Origin: Cytophagales bacterium
GTDB lineage: Bacteria; Bacteroidota; Bacteroidia; Cytophagales; Cyclobacteriaceae
DNA: 6,785 nt
Reading direction: 5' to 3'
Assembly (NCBI GenBank): GCA_003504855.1
Contig: DNZD01000189.1
Location: forward strand, 1-6,785
Shown: positions 1 through 6,411 of the stretch, one piece after another
How the letters are laid out: every line of letters begins with the position of its first letter
Numbering within the stretch: position 1 is the first letter of the stretch
The notes under the pieces: model-generated
Databases searched by the model: none
What the model was told of the DNA's origin: nothing
Seen by the model: the letters and a program-made list of their open reading frames with translations, nothing else
Position numbers and translations under genes: made by a program

Positions 1-704
1 CCACCACCCATCGGGTGATCGACAGGGTTCATGGCTACGGCGCGGGTACGGGGGCGAACACCTCTCCAACGGCTTCGGCCTGCCTTACCAACCGACTCAT
101 TCATATGGTCAGGGTTTGACACAGCACCTACCGTGGCGATGCAACGTGCCAATACCTGGCGCATTTCGCCTGAAGGCATTTTGAGCGTAGCATACTCACC
201 TTCGCGGGCAAGCAATTGCACAAATGATCCGGCGCTTCGGGCGATAGATGCGCCTGCGCCGGGCTTGTTTTCTACGTTGTGTATAATCGTACCTACCGGA
301 ATCTTGGCAAGCGGCAGGGCATTTCCAATTTCAGGAGCGATGTCGCTACCAGACACTACAGTCTGACCAACCTTGAGACCCTGGGGAGCAAGGATATACG
401 ATTTGAAACCATCCTTGTAATACAGCAAAGCCACGCGGGCTGTGCGGGTGGGATCATATTCAATCGACTTCACTACAGCAGGTACACCAAACTTGTCGCG
501 CTTGAAGTCGATATCTCTGAGTTTCTGCTTATGACCGCCGCCGATGTAGCGCATGGTCATACGTCCGCTGTTGTTGCGACCGCCCGTCTTTTTCAGGGAA
601 GTCAGCAACGACTTCTCTGGCCGGGAGGCGGTAATATCATCGAAACCCGGAGCCAACCTGTGGCGGGTACCTGGGGTTATCGGTCTTAGTTTATTCAATG
701 CCAT
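1..704 (-). CDS. rplB: 50S ribosomal protein L2, C-terminus cut off by the window edge
   Basis: L2 is a primary 23S rRNA-binding protein of the large subunit, needed for subunit joining and placed near the peptidyl-transferase centre. I translated the minus strand from the ATG at 704. The frame stays open to base 1 and gives 234 codons beginning [20 protein letters not shown]. About 40 C-terminal residues of the usual 270-280 are missing. Clear L2 hallmarks are GGRNNSGR and GGGHKQ near residues 40-57, EYDPTR near 80, YILAPQGL near 100, and [18 protein letters not shown] at the visible end. The histidine equivalent to the functionally important E. coli His229 (mature numbering) is kept as His230 in DHPM. 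The last residue of that motif is Met instead of the E. coli His, a variant I associate with Bacteroidota. The gene starts 13 bases after rplW, in the standard rplC-D-W-B order. No frameshift is seen. Confidence 0.98.
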   Translation of the reverse strand, partial: MALNKLRPITPGTRHRLAPGFDDITASRPEKSLLTSLKKTGGRNNSGRMTMRYIGGGHKQKLRDIDFKRDKFGVPAVVKSIEYDPTRTARVALLYYKDGFKSYILAPQGLKVGQTVVSGSDIAPEIGNALPLAKIPVGTIIHNVENKPGAGASIARSAGSFVQLLAREGEYATLKMPSGEMRQVLARCIATVGAVSNPDHMNESVGKAGRSRWRGVRPRTRAVAMNPVDHPMGG

Positions 705-717
705 CGCTAATCACGAA

Positions 718-1005
718 TTAAACGTTGCCATAAAAGTCAATCACTTCACCTTCGGCCAGCGTAACGATGGCTTTCTTGGTGTTGGGCTTACGGCCGGTAA
801 CCATGCCGGCTTTTGTAGAGCGCACTTTCAACTTGCCCATCCCGGAGATGGTATTGACACGCTTTACATTAACACCGTACATTTTCTCCACGGCCTTTTT
901 GATTTCGACTTTATTGGCGTCGATATCAACAACAAAACCATATTTGCCCTTCTCGTTCAGGGCAGAGACCTTTTCGGTCACCAGGGGGCGCTTGAGGATA
1001 CTCAT
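718..1005 (-). CDS. rplW: 50S ribosomal protein L23
   Basis: L23 (uL23) binds 23S rRNA at the polypeptide exit tunnel and is the docking site for trigger factor and the signal recognition particle. The 95-residue product is full length for a bacterial L23. It opens with the typical MSILKRPLVTEK and has the alpha/beta core pattern (KVEIKKAVEKMYGVNVKRVN, residues 32-51). It ends with the conserved basic hairpin and strand GRKPNTKKAIVTLAEGE (about 71-87). The start is ATG and the stop TAA. It lies 6 bases after rplD and 13 bases before rplB, so the three are very probably cotranscribed. No good Shine-Dalgarno sequence is visible, as is usual in Bacteroidota. Nothing is unusual. Confidence 0.98.
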   Translation of the reverse strand: MSILKRPLVTEKVSALNEKGKYGFVVDIDANKVEIKKAVEKMYGVNVKRVNTISGMGKLKVRSTKAGMVTGRKPNTKKAIVTLAEGEVIDFYGNV

Positions 1006-1011
1006 GGTCGG

Positions 1012-1638
1012 TTATTTTAACAGGGTGTCAATTTTACCTACTGAGCTCTCTACCAGAATCAGTTTGTCGGCATGGATCACATCATAGGTATTAATCTGTG
1101 ATGCTGTGATGACTTTGGTATTCTGGATGTTGCGGCCAGAAGCTGCGATGTTGAAGTTGCTTTCAGGCAACACCAGCAACGTCTTCTGAGAATCCACGCC
1201 CAGTGATTTCAGGAGGCTGATATAACTCTTGGTCTTGGGTCCTTCGAAGTTGAAGTCTTCAACAATGGCGATGGAGTTGTCCTTTGCCTTGTAGGTGAGG
1301 GCTGACTTGCGGGCCAGGTCTTTCACCTTCTTGTTGAGTTTGAAGGAGTATTCGCGGGGAGCGGGACCGAAAACACGGCCACCACCTTTGAATTGGGGGT
1401 TCTTGATGTTACCCGCACGGGCTCCACCAGTACCTTTTTGCTTCTTGATCTTTTTGGATGATCCGGAGATCTCGTTACGCTGTTTTGATTTGTGCGTACC
1501 CTGGCGCATGTTAGCCAGATGGCTTTTTACATCCAGCCAGATTGCGTGGTCGTTCGGCTCAATGCCAAATACCTCCGGAGAAAGGTTCACTTTCCGGCCG
1601 GTTTTTTCGCCACTGTGTTTGGTAATTACTACGTCCAT
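1012..1638 (-). CDS. rplD: 50S ribosomal protein L4
   Basis: L4 (uL4) binds 23S rRNA early in assembly, and its long loop reaches into the exit tunnel. In E. coli it also represses its own S10 operon. I choose the ATG at 1638, giving 208 residues starting [14 protein letters not shown] one codon upstream (1641) is also open, but the ATG forms a TGATG overlap with the rplC stop and fits the family's N-terminus. The tunnel loop is plain at about residues 45-95: RQGTHKSK, then KKQKGTGGARAG, then GGGRVFGP. It is followed by the globular domain with KLNKKVKDLARKSALTYKA. The one-base overlap with rplC implies translational coupling. Whether L4 autoregulates here cannot be told from sequence, although the rplC leader has a hairpin. 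Confidence 0.97.
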   Translation of the reverse strand: MDVVITKHSGEKTGRKVNLSPEVFGIEPNDHAIWLDVKSHLANMRQGTHKSKQRNEISGSSKKIKKQKGTGGARAGNIKNPQFKGGGRVFGPAPREYSFKLNKKVKDLARKSALTYKAKDNSIAIVEDFNFEGPKTKSYISLLKSLGVDSQKTLLVLPESNFNIAASGRNIQNTKVITASQINTYDVIHADKLILVESSVGKIDTLLK

Positions 1639-2270
1639 CACTTTTGCAGTATTATGGTTGAGTTTTTCGCGCCTGGTACAGACCCGCTGACCAGAATCAG
1701 GTTGTGCTCCGTAATGATCTTCACCACCTGAAGGTTGGTAACTTTCACACGGTCGTTGCCCATACGGCCCGGGAGACGCTTTCCTTTGATCACGCGTGAT
1801 GCAAAAGAGGCGTTACCCATTGAACCGGGTGCACGAAGACGGTTGTGCTGACCGTGGGTCTGCCCTCCGACTCCCTGGAAGCCATGGCGCTTCACAACAC
1901 CTTGAAAACCGCGGCCCTTAGAGGTGCCCACGGCATCCAAAAAATCACCTTCGGCAAACACATCCTGAATGCGGACTTCCTTACCGAGTTCAGCGTAACC
2001 GTTGAACTCTGCGCCGAAGTCACGAAACTCAACCACGTCCCGCTTGGGTGTGGTATTAGCTTTCTTGAAGTGACCTACCAGCGGCTTGGATGTGTTTTTT
2101 TCTTTCTTCTCACCGAAGGACAGTTGCAGAGCGTTGTAGCCATCAGTCTGTTCGTTCTTGACCTGAGTAACTACACATGGCCCTGCCTCGATGACGGTAC
2201 AGGCGATATTCTGGCCGTCCTGGCCATATATGCTTGTCATCCCAATCTTACGTCCTATAATTCCAGGCAT
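1638..2270 (-). CDS. rplC: 50S ribosomal protein L3
   Basis: L3 (uL3) starts 50S assembly near the 3' end of 23S rRNA, and its extended finger reaches the peptidyl-transferase centre. The frame is open upstream to a GTG at 2405, but the family N-terminus [15 protein letters not shown] begins at the ATG at 2270, giving 210 residues, a normal length. The region upstream of this ATG is promoter and leader, not protein. The L3 family signature is matched exactly from Phe105 to Arg128 ([18 protein letters not shown] and onward, ending VVKR). It is followed by the [21 protein letters not shown] finger and [14 protein letters not shown] weak purine patch (AGG) lies about 9 bases before the start. 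rplC is the first gene of the transcript here; rpsJ, which normally precedes it, is not present. Confidence 0.97.
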   Translation of the reverse strand: MPGIIGRKIGMTSIYGQDGQNIACTVIEAGPCVVTQVKNEQTDGYNALQLSFGEKKEKNTSKPLVGHFKKANTTPKRDVVEFRDFGAEFNGYAELGKEVRIQDVFAEGDFLDAVGTSKGRGFQGVVKRHGFQGVGGQTHGQHNRLRAPGSMGNASFASRVIKGKRLPGRMGNDRVKVTNLQVVKIITEHNLILVSGSVPGAKNSTIILQK

Positions 2271-2302
2271 GGTTAAACCTATTTTGCTGTTTTTTAAGTC
2301 GA

Positions 2303-2324
2303 TTTGCGGGTTTTGTGCCGCAAA
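2303..2324 (-). promoter_or_regulatory. Hairpin in the 5' leader of the rplC operon
   Basis: On the minus strand, TTTGCGG and CCGCAAA form a perfect 7-bp stem (arms 2318-2324 and 2303-2309) around an 8-base loop, CACAAAAC. The stem begins only a few bases after the transcription start predicted from the TATCTTTG element, so it would cap the 5' end of the ribosomal mRNA. It ends 32 bases before the rplC ATG. It could stabilise the mRNA or act as a ribosomal-protein autoregulatory site. There is no U-tract directly after it that would suggest attenuation. The stem is directly visible; the role is inference. Confidence 0.45.
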
Positions 2325-2332
2325 AAGGACTG

Positions 2333-2362
2333 CAAAGATAGGAACTGACCCGGAGTTACCAA
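2333..2362 (-). promoter_or_regulatory. Bacteroidota-type promoter for rplC-rplD-rplW-rplB
   Basis: Reading the minus strand, TATCTTTG (2340-2333) matches the Bacteroidota -7 consensus TAnnTTTG in full. TTG (2362-2360) lies 19 bases upstream, in the position of the -33 element. The predicted start of transcription is near 2327, giving a leader of roughly 57 bases before the rplC ATG. This is the best promoter match in the window and sits directly ahead of a highly expressed operon. It supports independent transcription of the ribosomal genes from the epimerase gene upstream. Confidence 0.8.
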
Positions 2363-2373
2363 GGCCAGGATTC

Positions 2374-2413
2374 AAAAAAAGTAAGGAATTGAAGGCTCCT
2401 TCCACAAGAGCCT
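2374..2413 (-). terminator. Weak terminator candidate after the epimerase gene
   Basis: On the minus strand, AGGCTC (2413-2408) pairs with GAGCCT (2398-2393) across a 9-base loop. A run of seven T follows at 2380-2374. The T-run begins 12 bases after the stem rather than directly on it, so this is not a textbook intrinsic terminator. An overlapping alternative fold (GAAGG-CT-CCTTC) competes with the same stem. It lies about 50 bases after the epimerase stop and upstream of the rplC promoter, where a terminator would be expected. Confidence 0.3.
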
Positions 2414-2418
2414 AGGTA

Positions 2419-2444
2419 AATCAGCGATTTCCTCTGATTATCAG
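2419..2444. repeat. Overlapping dyads with three ATCAG/CTGAT half-sites
   Basis: On the plus strand, AATCAG (2419-2424) and CTGATT (2434-2439) form a 6-bp inverted repeat with a 9-base spacer. CTGAT (2434-2438) also pairs with ATCAG (2440-2444) around a single T. The cluster lies 20 bases after the epimerase stop codon. It could fold as a hairpin at the mRNA 3' end or serve as a binding site upstream of the rplC promoter. The pattern is certain; the function is unknown. Confidence 0.35.
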
Positions 2445-2464
2445 TGACTTGTAATTCTGAAAAT

Positions 2465-3532
2465 TTATAGAATTTCTACGCCCAAACCGGCCTTGTCCGA
2501 GCAGCTCATCATGCCGTCCTTCAGGATGAATCCACCCTTCACAACGTCCTTCGCCAGGTCCAGGCTGCCATCCAGATCGATGTATTTCGTATTCGAACAG
2601 GCAAATGCCATATGCAGTGCCGCAGTGATACTCACCACACTTTCATCATTACATCCCCAAAAGAGGTCCAGACCCTCCTGCAAGCCAATATCAGCGATTT
2701 TGAGCCCCTGATATATCCCTCCGCACTTCATCAACTTGATGTTGAAGATGCCACAGGCCCGGGCCGGCTTGATGAGGTTCAGTGCATCTTTGGCGGACAA
2801 CAAAGATTCGTCAGCAGCGATCACCTTACGGACTTCTTCCGGCAGGCTGCGCATCTCCTCGACCGACTTGGCCGGCAGGGGCTGCTCGATCAGTTCGAGG
2901 TTCAGGTGTTTGGTGCGATTGTATAACTCAATGGTACTGGTTCGGGTATATCCCTGGTTAGCATCAATGCGGATCATGAACCGGTTGCCGAATTTCTCGC
3001 GCAACTTAACCAGGCGTTCGATGTCCTCTTCCAGGTTTTTGCCAATCTTCACCTTCAAAGCCTTGAAACCTCGATCGCCATATTCCTGTGCCTCCTTCAA
3101 TGTCTCCTCGACATTTTTGATCCCTATCGTATTGGATGTGGGCATCGAGGTAATTTTCTGCCCGAGGTACTTCACGAGCGGAATGCCCAGGTGCTTTGTC
3201 AGTGCATCGTGCAAAGCAATATCCAGGGCCGCAGCCGCAGCAGGGGTCTTTGAGAACTTCTGCCGGATTTCAAACAGCAACTGGTTCATTTCCAGGATGT
3301 CACGTCCGATCAAAAACGCAGTATTATTCTCCGTAAGGGCCGATTTGGTGTCATTCTGGCTCTCGCCGGTTACATATTCACTGGCATTGGCCGCACCGAG
3401 GCCCGTCATGCCATTGTGCAGGGTAACCTCCACAAAGGTGTTGAGCACTTCGTCTACTGTCTTGAAGGCAATTGTGTAAGGCTTGGTGTTACCGAGGTCA
3501 GCGGTCCAAACACGGATAGATTTGATTTTCAT
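2465..3532 (-). CDS. Enolase-superfamily dipeptide epimerase (L-Ala-D/L-Glu epimerase-like; possibly N-acetyl-D-Glu racemase, DgcA-like)
   Basis: This is a predicted cytoplasmic Mg2+-dependent enzyme that inverts an alpha-carbon by two-base acid/base chemistry. The 355-residue product has the whole muconate-lactonizing-enzyme-subgroup active site. K160-V-K162 is the first base motif. The metal ligands are D190 (RIDANQG), E216 (IEQPLP) and D241 (AADES). K266 (NIKLMK) is the opposite base. D319-L-D321 near the C-terminus is the DxD motif that dipeptide epimerases use to hold the substrate ammonium group, which favours a dipeptide such as L-Ala-D/L-Glu. Residues 1-120 are the capping domain and the rest the barrel. 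It starts 26 bases after the DUF1611 gene, so the two are probably cotranscribed. DUF1611 with such an epimerase is also the arrangement of DgcN/DgcA, where the epimerase homologue racemises N-acetyl-D-glutamate. Family and chemistry are secure; substrate is open. Confidence 0.92.
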   Translation of the reverse strand: MKIKSIRVWTADLGNTKPYTIAFKTVDEVLNTFVEVTLHNGMTGLGAANASEYVTGESQNDTKSALTENNTAFLIGRDILEMNQLLFEIRQKFSKTPAAAAALDIALHDALTKHLGIPLVKYLGQKITSMPTSNTIGIKNVEETLKEAQEYGDRGFKALKVKIGKNLEEDIERLVKLREKFGNRFMIRIDANQGYTRTSTIELYNRTKHLNLELIEQPLPAKSVEEMRSLPEEVRKVIAADESLLSAKDALNLIKPARACGIFNIKLMKCGGIYQGLKIADIGLQEGLDLFWGCNDESVVSITAALHMAFACSNTKYIDLDGSLDLAKDVVKGGFILKDGMMSCSDKAGLGVEIL

Positions 3533-3558
3533 TACGGTCAGTTAAATGTTTGAAACGA

Positions 3559-4635
3559 CTACACCTGGGCGATGGACTTATCAATCATGTCTTTGAAGAT
3601 CGGAATCAGCGCGTCTACGCCATCCTCCAGCGGCAATAGGGTGGGTATGCCCAGCGTTTGCTGGTAGCGGGCCGCATAGTCGCGGGCATCCTGCAGCGAC
3701 ATCTTCATGGTGTTGATCATCAAGGCCACGGTGGGTGCCCCATAAATCCGGATCAGCTCGATTTCATCCTTGGGATCGGGCAGGTAGGCCGGATAAAACT
3801 CCATGTCTTTATATTGCTTTCGGGCCGGATTGTGCTGCAATACCACGCCATTGGCCGCAGCTGAAACAATCCACTCAGCGCCTGCGGGGCCACTCGGGTT
3901 GCGCAGTGAAGATTGTCCTTCAATAAATATGATATCCGGTTTGACCTCTTCCCAACATTGTACAATCGCATGCTCCATTTCGCCGGAGATGAAATCGTTA
4001 AGGGTGGAATCGAATATAAAGCCATATTTCGCACCCTGCATCCAGCCGGTCTGGCCGGTATAAATCATTTCTGCCTTGTAGCCGGCTTTGCGCATGGCCT
4101 CAGTCAGAAATCGCGTGGTTGTGCGCTTTCCCAACGCACAATCGGTTCCCAGCACTGCAATTTTTGGGCAATGCACGGTTGATATCTTTCCGGACCAAAA
4201 GTGTAAATCCTTGAATTTCTTGGGTTTGCGCACGTCAATCAGCTGAAGTCCGCGTGAACGAGCCAATTCGGCAAGGTCCGGGTGGTCGCTTACGTAATCA
4301 TGCAGGCCATTAACGAGGTGGAAATTATTTTCCAAAGCCTCCCGCAGCATCACGCGCAGCGAATCCGGAATTACCCCGCCTTTGGTAGCTACACCCAGAA
4401 CGCAATATTCAGCTTTTACCTTTCCATCGCGTACGAAGTCAGCGATCGTGGCGTACACGGGGATGTTGCGCTTCTTTCCGTCCAATACTTCGCCTGCATC
4501 CTTTCCGGCATGCTTGTGGTCCACCACACCAACAATGTTGAAGCGATCGGTACCCCGAATGAGACCATGGGCCGTCTTGCCATTGCTGGAATCCAGGTAG
4601 CCGGCGGTTATGACAATTGCGTTGCCTTTTTGCAT
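3559..4635 (-). CDS. DUF1611 P-loop protein (DgcN-like, possible D-amino-acid N-acetyltransferase)
   Basis: The product has 358 residues from the ATG at 4635. A longer reading begins at a TTG at 4683, but its 16 extra residues do not look like the family, whose proteins open much as here (AIVITAGYLDSSNGKTAHGL). Residues 1 to about 145 form the DUF1611 N-terminal Rossmann-like domain. The C-terminal P-loop domain has a Walker-A-like GTDCALGKRT (163-172), the family's QTGWM (195-199), a Walker-B-like IIFIEGQSSLRNP (235-247) and HNPARK (268-273). Members of this family named DgcN have been shown to N-acetylate D-glutamate ahead of the racemase DgcA, and a DgcA-like epimerase follows 26 bases downstream here. 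The gene begins 57 bases after the serine hydrolase. Family membership is firm; the D-Glu acetyltransferase role is inferred from family and neighbour, and D-Ala or dipeptide substrates remain possible. Confidence 0.9.
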   Translation of the reverse strand: MQKGNAIVITAGYLDSSNGKTAHGLIRGTDRFNIVGVVDHKHAGKDAGEVLDGKKRNIPVYATIADFVRDGKVKAEYCVLGVATKGGVIPDSLRVMLREALENNFHLVNGLHDYVSDHPDLAELARSRGLQLIDVRKPKKFKDLHFWSGKISTVHCPKIAVLGTDCALGKRTTTRFLTEAMRKAGYKAEMIYTGQTGWMQGAKYGFIFDSTLNDFISGEMEHAIVQCWEEVKPDIIFIEGQSSLRNPSGPAGAEWIVSAAANGVVLQHNPARKQYKDMEFYPAYLPDPKDEIELIRIYGAPTVALMINTMKMSLQDARDYAARYQQTLGIPTLLPLEDGVDALIPIFKDMIDKSIAQV

Positions 4636-4692
4636 ATCCGAATGTTGAGATCGAAAATTCGTGCAATCAAACCGAATGTCCAAACATTAGAA

Positions 4693-5946
4693 TCAACGAT
4701 CGTATGTAATGCGGAATGCGGACAGATCCGGCTTATGGGCCCTGGGTCGCGTGAGTTCGTACCGGTAGATGCATTGACCGAGTTTGCGAAGAAATGGATA
4801 GCCAATCGTCTCGTAATCATACCGGTCGTCATTGTAGATGCCATCCCGATTGGTGCTGATGACGGCGGAGAGCATGAATTCTATGCCATGGTCGAAGTCC
4901 ACGATGTAGGCGTTGTCAATAAGATAGCCATAAGCACCACCGATCTTATTGAAAATCCTGATTGACGGGGAGATGGGTTGCTTTTGTTGGGCAACCATCA
5001 GGTACTTCACGGCGGCATCATACAACGTCGTGTCGCGGTAGTAGGGTGGCCAATTGGTTTCACGCGGGTACTGCGACATGTATTGCATTAGAAAGCGCCG
5101 GTCGTCATCGGAGATATTGAATTGCCGTGCGGGGGGCATCGAAAACGGAAAAAGAATTGCCTTGAGGATATCTTGTTGGTCCTGCAATGGGAATTCATTT
5201 TTGTAGGTGAAGTCAAAGGGTTTCTGGATCAGCCGGTCGCCTTCGCGATAACCAATTCCCTTGTAAACTTTCCGGGATGGTCTAATCGAGTCTGGATTGG
5301 CCTGTGGTGGAAGTCGCAGCAGCACCGAATCATTTCGGGTGAACCATACCCCTTCTGTGTGGCGGTTTTCTTCAATGGTGGCCGCGCGGCTCAGTCGATG
5401 CAAAACACGGATGTGATAGCCTTTTTTCCGGACACGGTCGTTGGCTTCCTGCTGTCCGAGAAATTCATACAAGGCATTGGAGGCATTGTTGTCACTTACC
5501 ATCAGGACCTTGCGGATATACTGGGCCATGGATGGCAAACCTGTTTCGGCACTCGGGTCAAATCGGATGGGTCGCTGGCCGGAAAAGGCACTGTCGTGGA
5601 ATACGGTAGTGAATTTATTCACTTTATAGGATTTAAGGTCCTGGAGCTTTTCCAGTGCCATAACAGCTATGGGCAACTTGATGGTGGAGGCGGGATAGAA
5701 ATAGCTGGAAGAATCCAACCCAAATCCGTGCGAAGTAAAATGGGGTTGATTCAGCGAATCGCGATCGATCCGGGTGTAGAGTATCTGGATCTCCAGCGAG
5801 TCGCGGTGGGCAACTTCATAGCGTAGTGACGTATCGGCACTGATCAGTTGGGTGAGCAATGGATCATCTTGCGTGGTTGGGGCATTACAACCGGCCGCCA
5901 GCAGCAACAGCCACCCACCTATCATGAGACTTCGCGCGGTCAACAT
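4693..5946 (-). CDS. Lipoprotein serine hydrolase of the class A beta-lactamase/DD-peptidase fold
   Basis: The 417-residue product starts with a lipoprotein signal peptide: a basic start, a hydrophobic stretch at about residues 8-18, and the lipobox LAAGC with Cys20 as the lipidated residue. It is therefore probably anchored in the cell envelope. Active-site motifs of the penicillin-recognising fold are present: S87-T-I-K90 (SxxK), S151-D152-N153 (SDN) and K334-I-G336 (KTG-like) in NKIGGAYGY. SxxK to SDN spans 64 residues, close to class A beta-lactamases. SDN to KTG spans 183 instead of about 104, so a large insertion is present. I see no ExxLN omega-loop motif carrying the deacylating glutamate. 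That argues against an efficient beta-lactamase and for a peptidase, transpeptidase or other hydrolase acting on wall peptides. It is first in the minus-strand run with DUF1611 and the epimerase. Its own promoter is not clear. Confidence 0.85.
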   Translation of the reverse strand: MLTARSLMIGGWLLLLAAGCNAPTTQDDPLLTQLISADTSLRYEVAHRDSLEIQILYTRIDRDSLNQPHFTSHGFGLDSSSYFYPASTIKLPIAVMALEKLQDLKSYKVNKFTTVFHDSAFSGQRPIRFDPSAETGLPSMAQYIRKVLMVSDNNASNALYEFLGQQEANDRVRKKGYHIRVLHRLSRAATIEENRHTEGVWFTRNDSVLLRLPPQANPDSIRPSRKVYKGIGYREGDRLIQKPFDFTYKNEFPLQDQQDILKAILFPFSMPPARQFNISDDDRRFLMQYMSQYPRETNWPPYYRDTTLYDAAVKYLMVAQQKQPISPSIRIFNKIGGAYGYLIDNAYIVDFDHGIEFMLSAVISTNRDGIYNDDRYDYETIGYPFLRKLGQCIYRYELTRPRAHKPDLSAFRITYDR

Positions 5947-5952
5947 GGGAAC

Positions 5953-5967
5953 AATTTAATGTAAATT
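5953..5967. repeat. 15-bp palindrome in the divergent intergenic region
   Basis: AATTTA-ATG-TAAATT is a perfect inverted repeat with 6-bp arms and a 3-bp spacer. It lies in the 42 bases between the serine hydrolase start (5946, minus) and the small secreted-protein start (5989, plus). Each arm reads TAAATT outward, so each strand carries part of a -7 element. It could be an operator for both genes or simply two back-to-back promoter cores. AT-rich palindromes of this size can arise by chance. Confidence 0.4.
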
Positions 5968-5969
5968 TG
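5962..5969 (+). promoter_or_regulatory. -7 promoter element for the small secreted protein and rlmN
   Basis: TAAATTTG matches the Bacteroidota -7 consensus TAnnTTTG fully and lies 19 bases before the ATG at 5989. Transcription would start near 5975, leaving a leader of only about 14 bases. No TTG is present at the expected -33 position (5940-5942 reads TCA), so the promoter is either weak, factor-dependent or served by an alternative sigma factor. The upstream half overlaps the serine hydrolase coding start. Confidence 0.5.
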
Positions 5970-5988
5970 TGCCTTGGATACCTCAGTT

Positions 5989-6411
5989 ATGAAATGGATC
6001 GTCGTAATCACCCTCATGCTGGCCAGTGTGGTCAGTCGGGGTCAAACCATTATTGGCACATGGCAGTTGACCAGTGAGGCCTCCTGTCTGCAGACCGACA
6101 GCCCGCTGAGCGACACAGAAAAGGAGTTGTTGCCAATGATGGGTGGTGCATCCCAAAGTAATGTGGCGCGAATTATCCGATTTGATGCCAAGGGTCGTGG
6201 CGAAGAAAGCATCTTCATTGCCGGGAGAAAAAAGGGTGCAGACCGGATGCCTTTCCGTTACCGGGTGGATAATACCCAACTCCAGTTGCTGGATACTAAA
6301 TCCGGTATGATGACCCGTGGACTGGTCATTGATTCACTGACGCAATCTGTATTGATCTTCCACCCTTCCCAACGGGAGTGTGAGAAGAAGACCTTTAGCC
6401 GTATTCGTTGA
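5989..6411 (+). CDS. Small secreted protein, possibly lipocalin-like; function unknown
   Basis: I choose the ATG at 5989 (140 residues). A TTG at 5974 would add five residues ahead of an otherwise good signal peptide. Residues 1 to about 18 ([18 protein letters not shown]) form a typical signal peptide with cleavage near Gly18-Gln19, and there is no lipobox cysteine. The mature part begins IIGTWQLTS. It has a later strand pair, [14 protein letters not shown], before a final strand, SVLIFHP. This GTWQL-plus-beta-strand pattern resembles the lipocalin-like small periplasmic proteins common in Bacteroidota, but the resemblance is loose. The mature protein has two cysteines, in SCLQT and RECEKK, which could form a disulphide after export. 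The stop codon overlaps the rlmN start by one base (TGATG), so the two are probably translated from one mRNA. I do not recognise a specific function. Confidence 0.75.
   Translation: MKWIVVITLMLASVVSRGQTIIGTWQLTSEASCLQTDSPLSDTEKELLPMMGGASQSNVARIIRFDAKGRGEESIFIAGRKKGADRMPFRYRVDNTQLQLLDTKSGMMTRGLVIDSLTQSVLIFHPSQRECEKKTFSRIR

Noticed and set aside
1..60. DHPM instead of DHPH in L2 as a possible functional mutation
   Set aside because: The critical first histidine is kept, and I associate the Met variant with Bacteroidota L2 in general.
2271..2405. A 45-residue N-terminal extension of L3, from an in-frame GTG at 2405
   Set aside because: The L3 family begins at [10 protein letters not shown], and the extension covers a full-consensus promoter and a leader hairpin.
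2420..2701. An 11-base direct repeat, ATCAGCGATTT, at about 2420 and 2690
   Set aside because: Several matches of this length are expected by chance in a window of this size, and one copy lies inside coding sequence.
2736..3479. A long plus-strand open frame (247 codons) opposite the epimerase gene
   Set aside because: It is antisense to a gene with a complete enolase-superfamily active site, and its translation is Ser/Arg-rich with no recognisable domain.
4636..4683. A longer DUF1611 protein starting at TTG 4683
   Set aside because: TTG is a rarer start, the added 16 residues (MDIRFDCTNF and onward) do not match the family's N-terminus, and ATG 4635 sits directly before the conserved AIVITAG strand.
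4636..4692. A possible promoter (TAATGTTTG on the minus strand) between the serine hydrolase and DUF1611 genes
   Set aside because: The spacing is one base too long for TAnnTTTG, and I see no convincing -33 partner.
4282..4965. A 227-codon plus-strand open frame across the DUF1611-serine hydrolase junction
   Set aside because: It is antisense to two well-supported genes and shows no motif. It reflects the codon pattern of the opposite strand.
5122..5826. A 234-codon plus-strand open frame opposite the serine hydrolase
   Set aside because: It is antisense to a protein with SxxK, SDN and KTG-like motifs and a lipobox. No independent support is seen.
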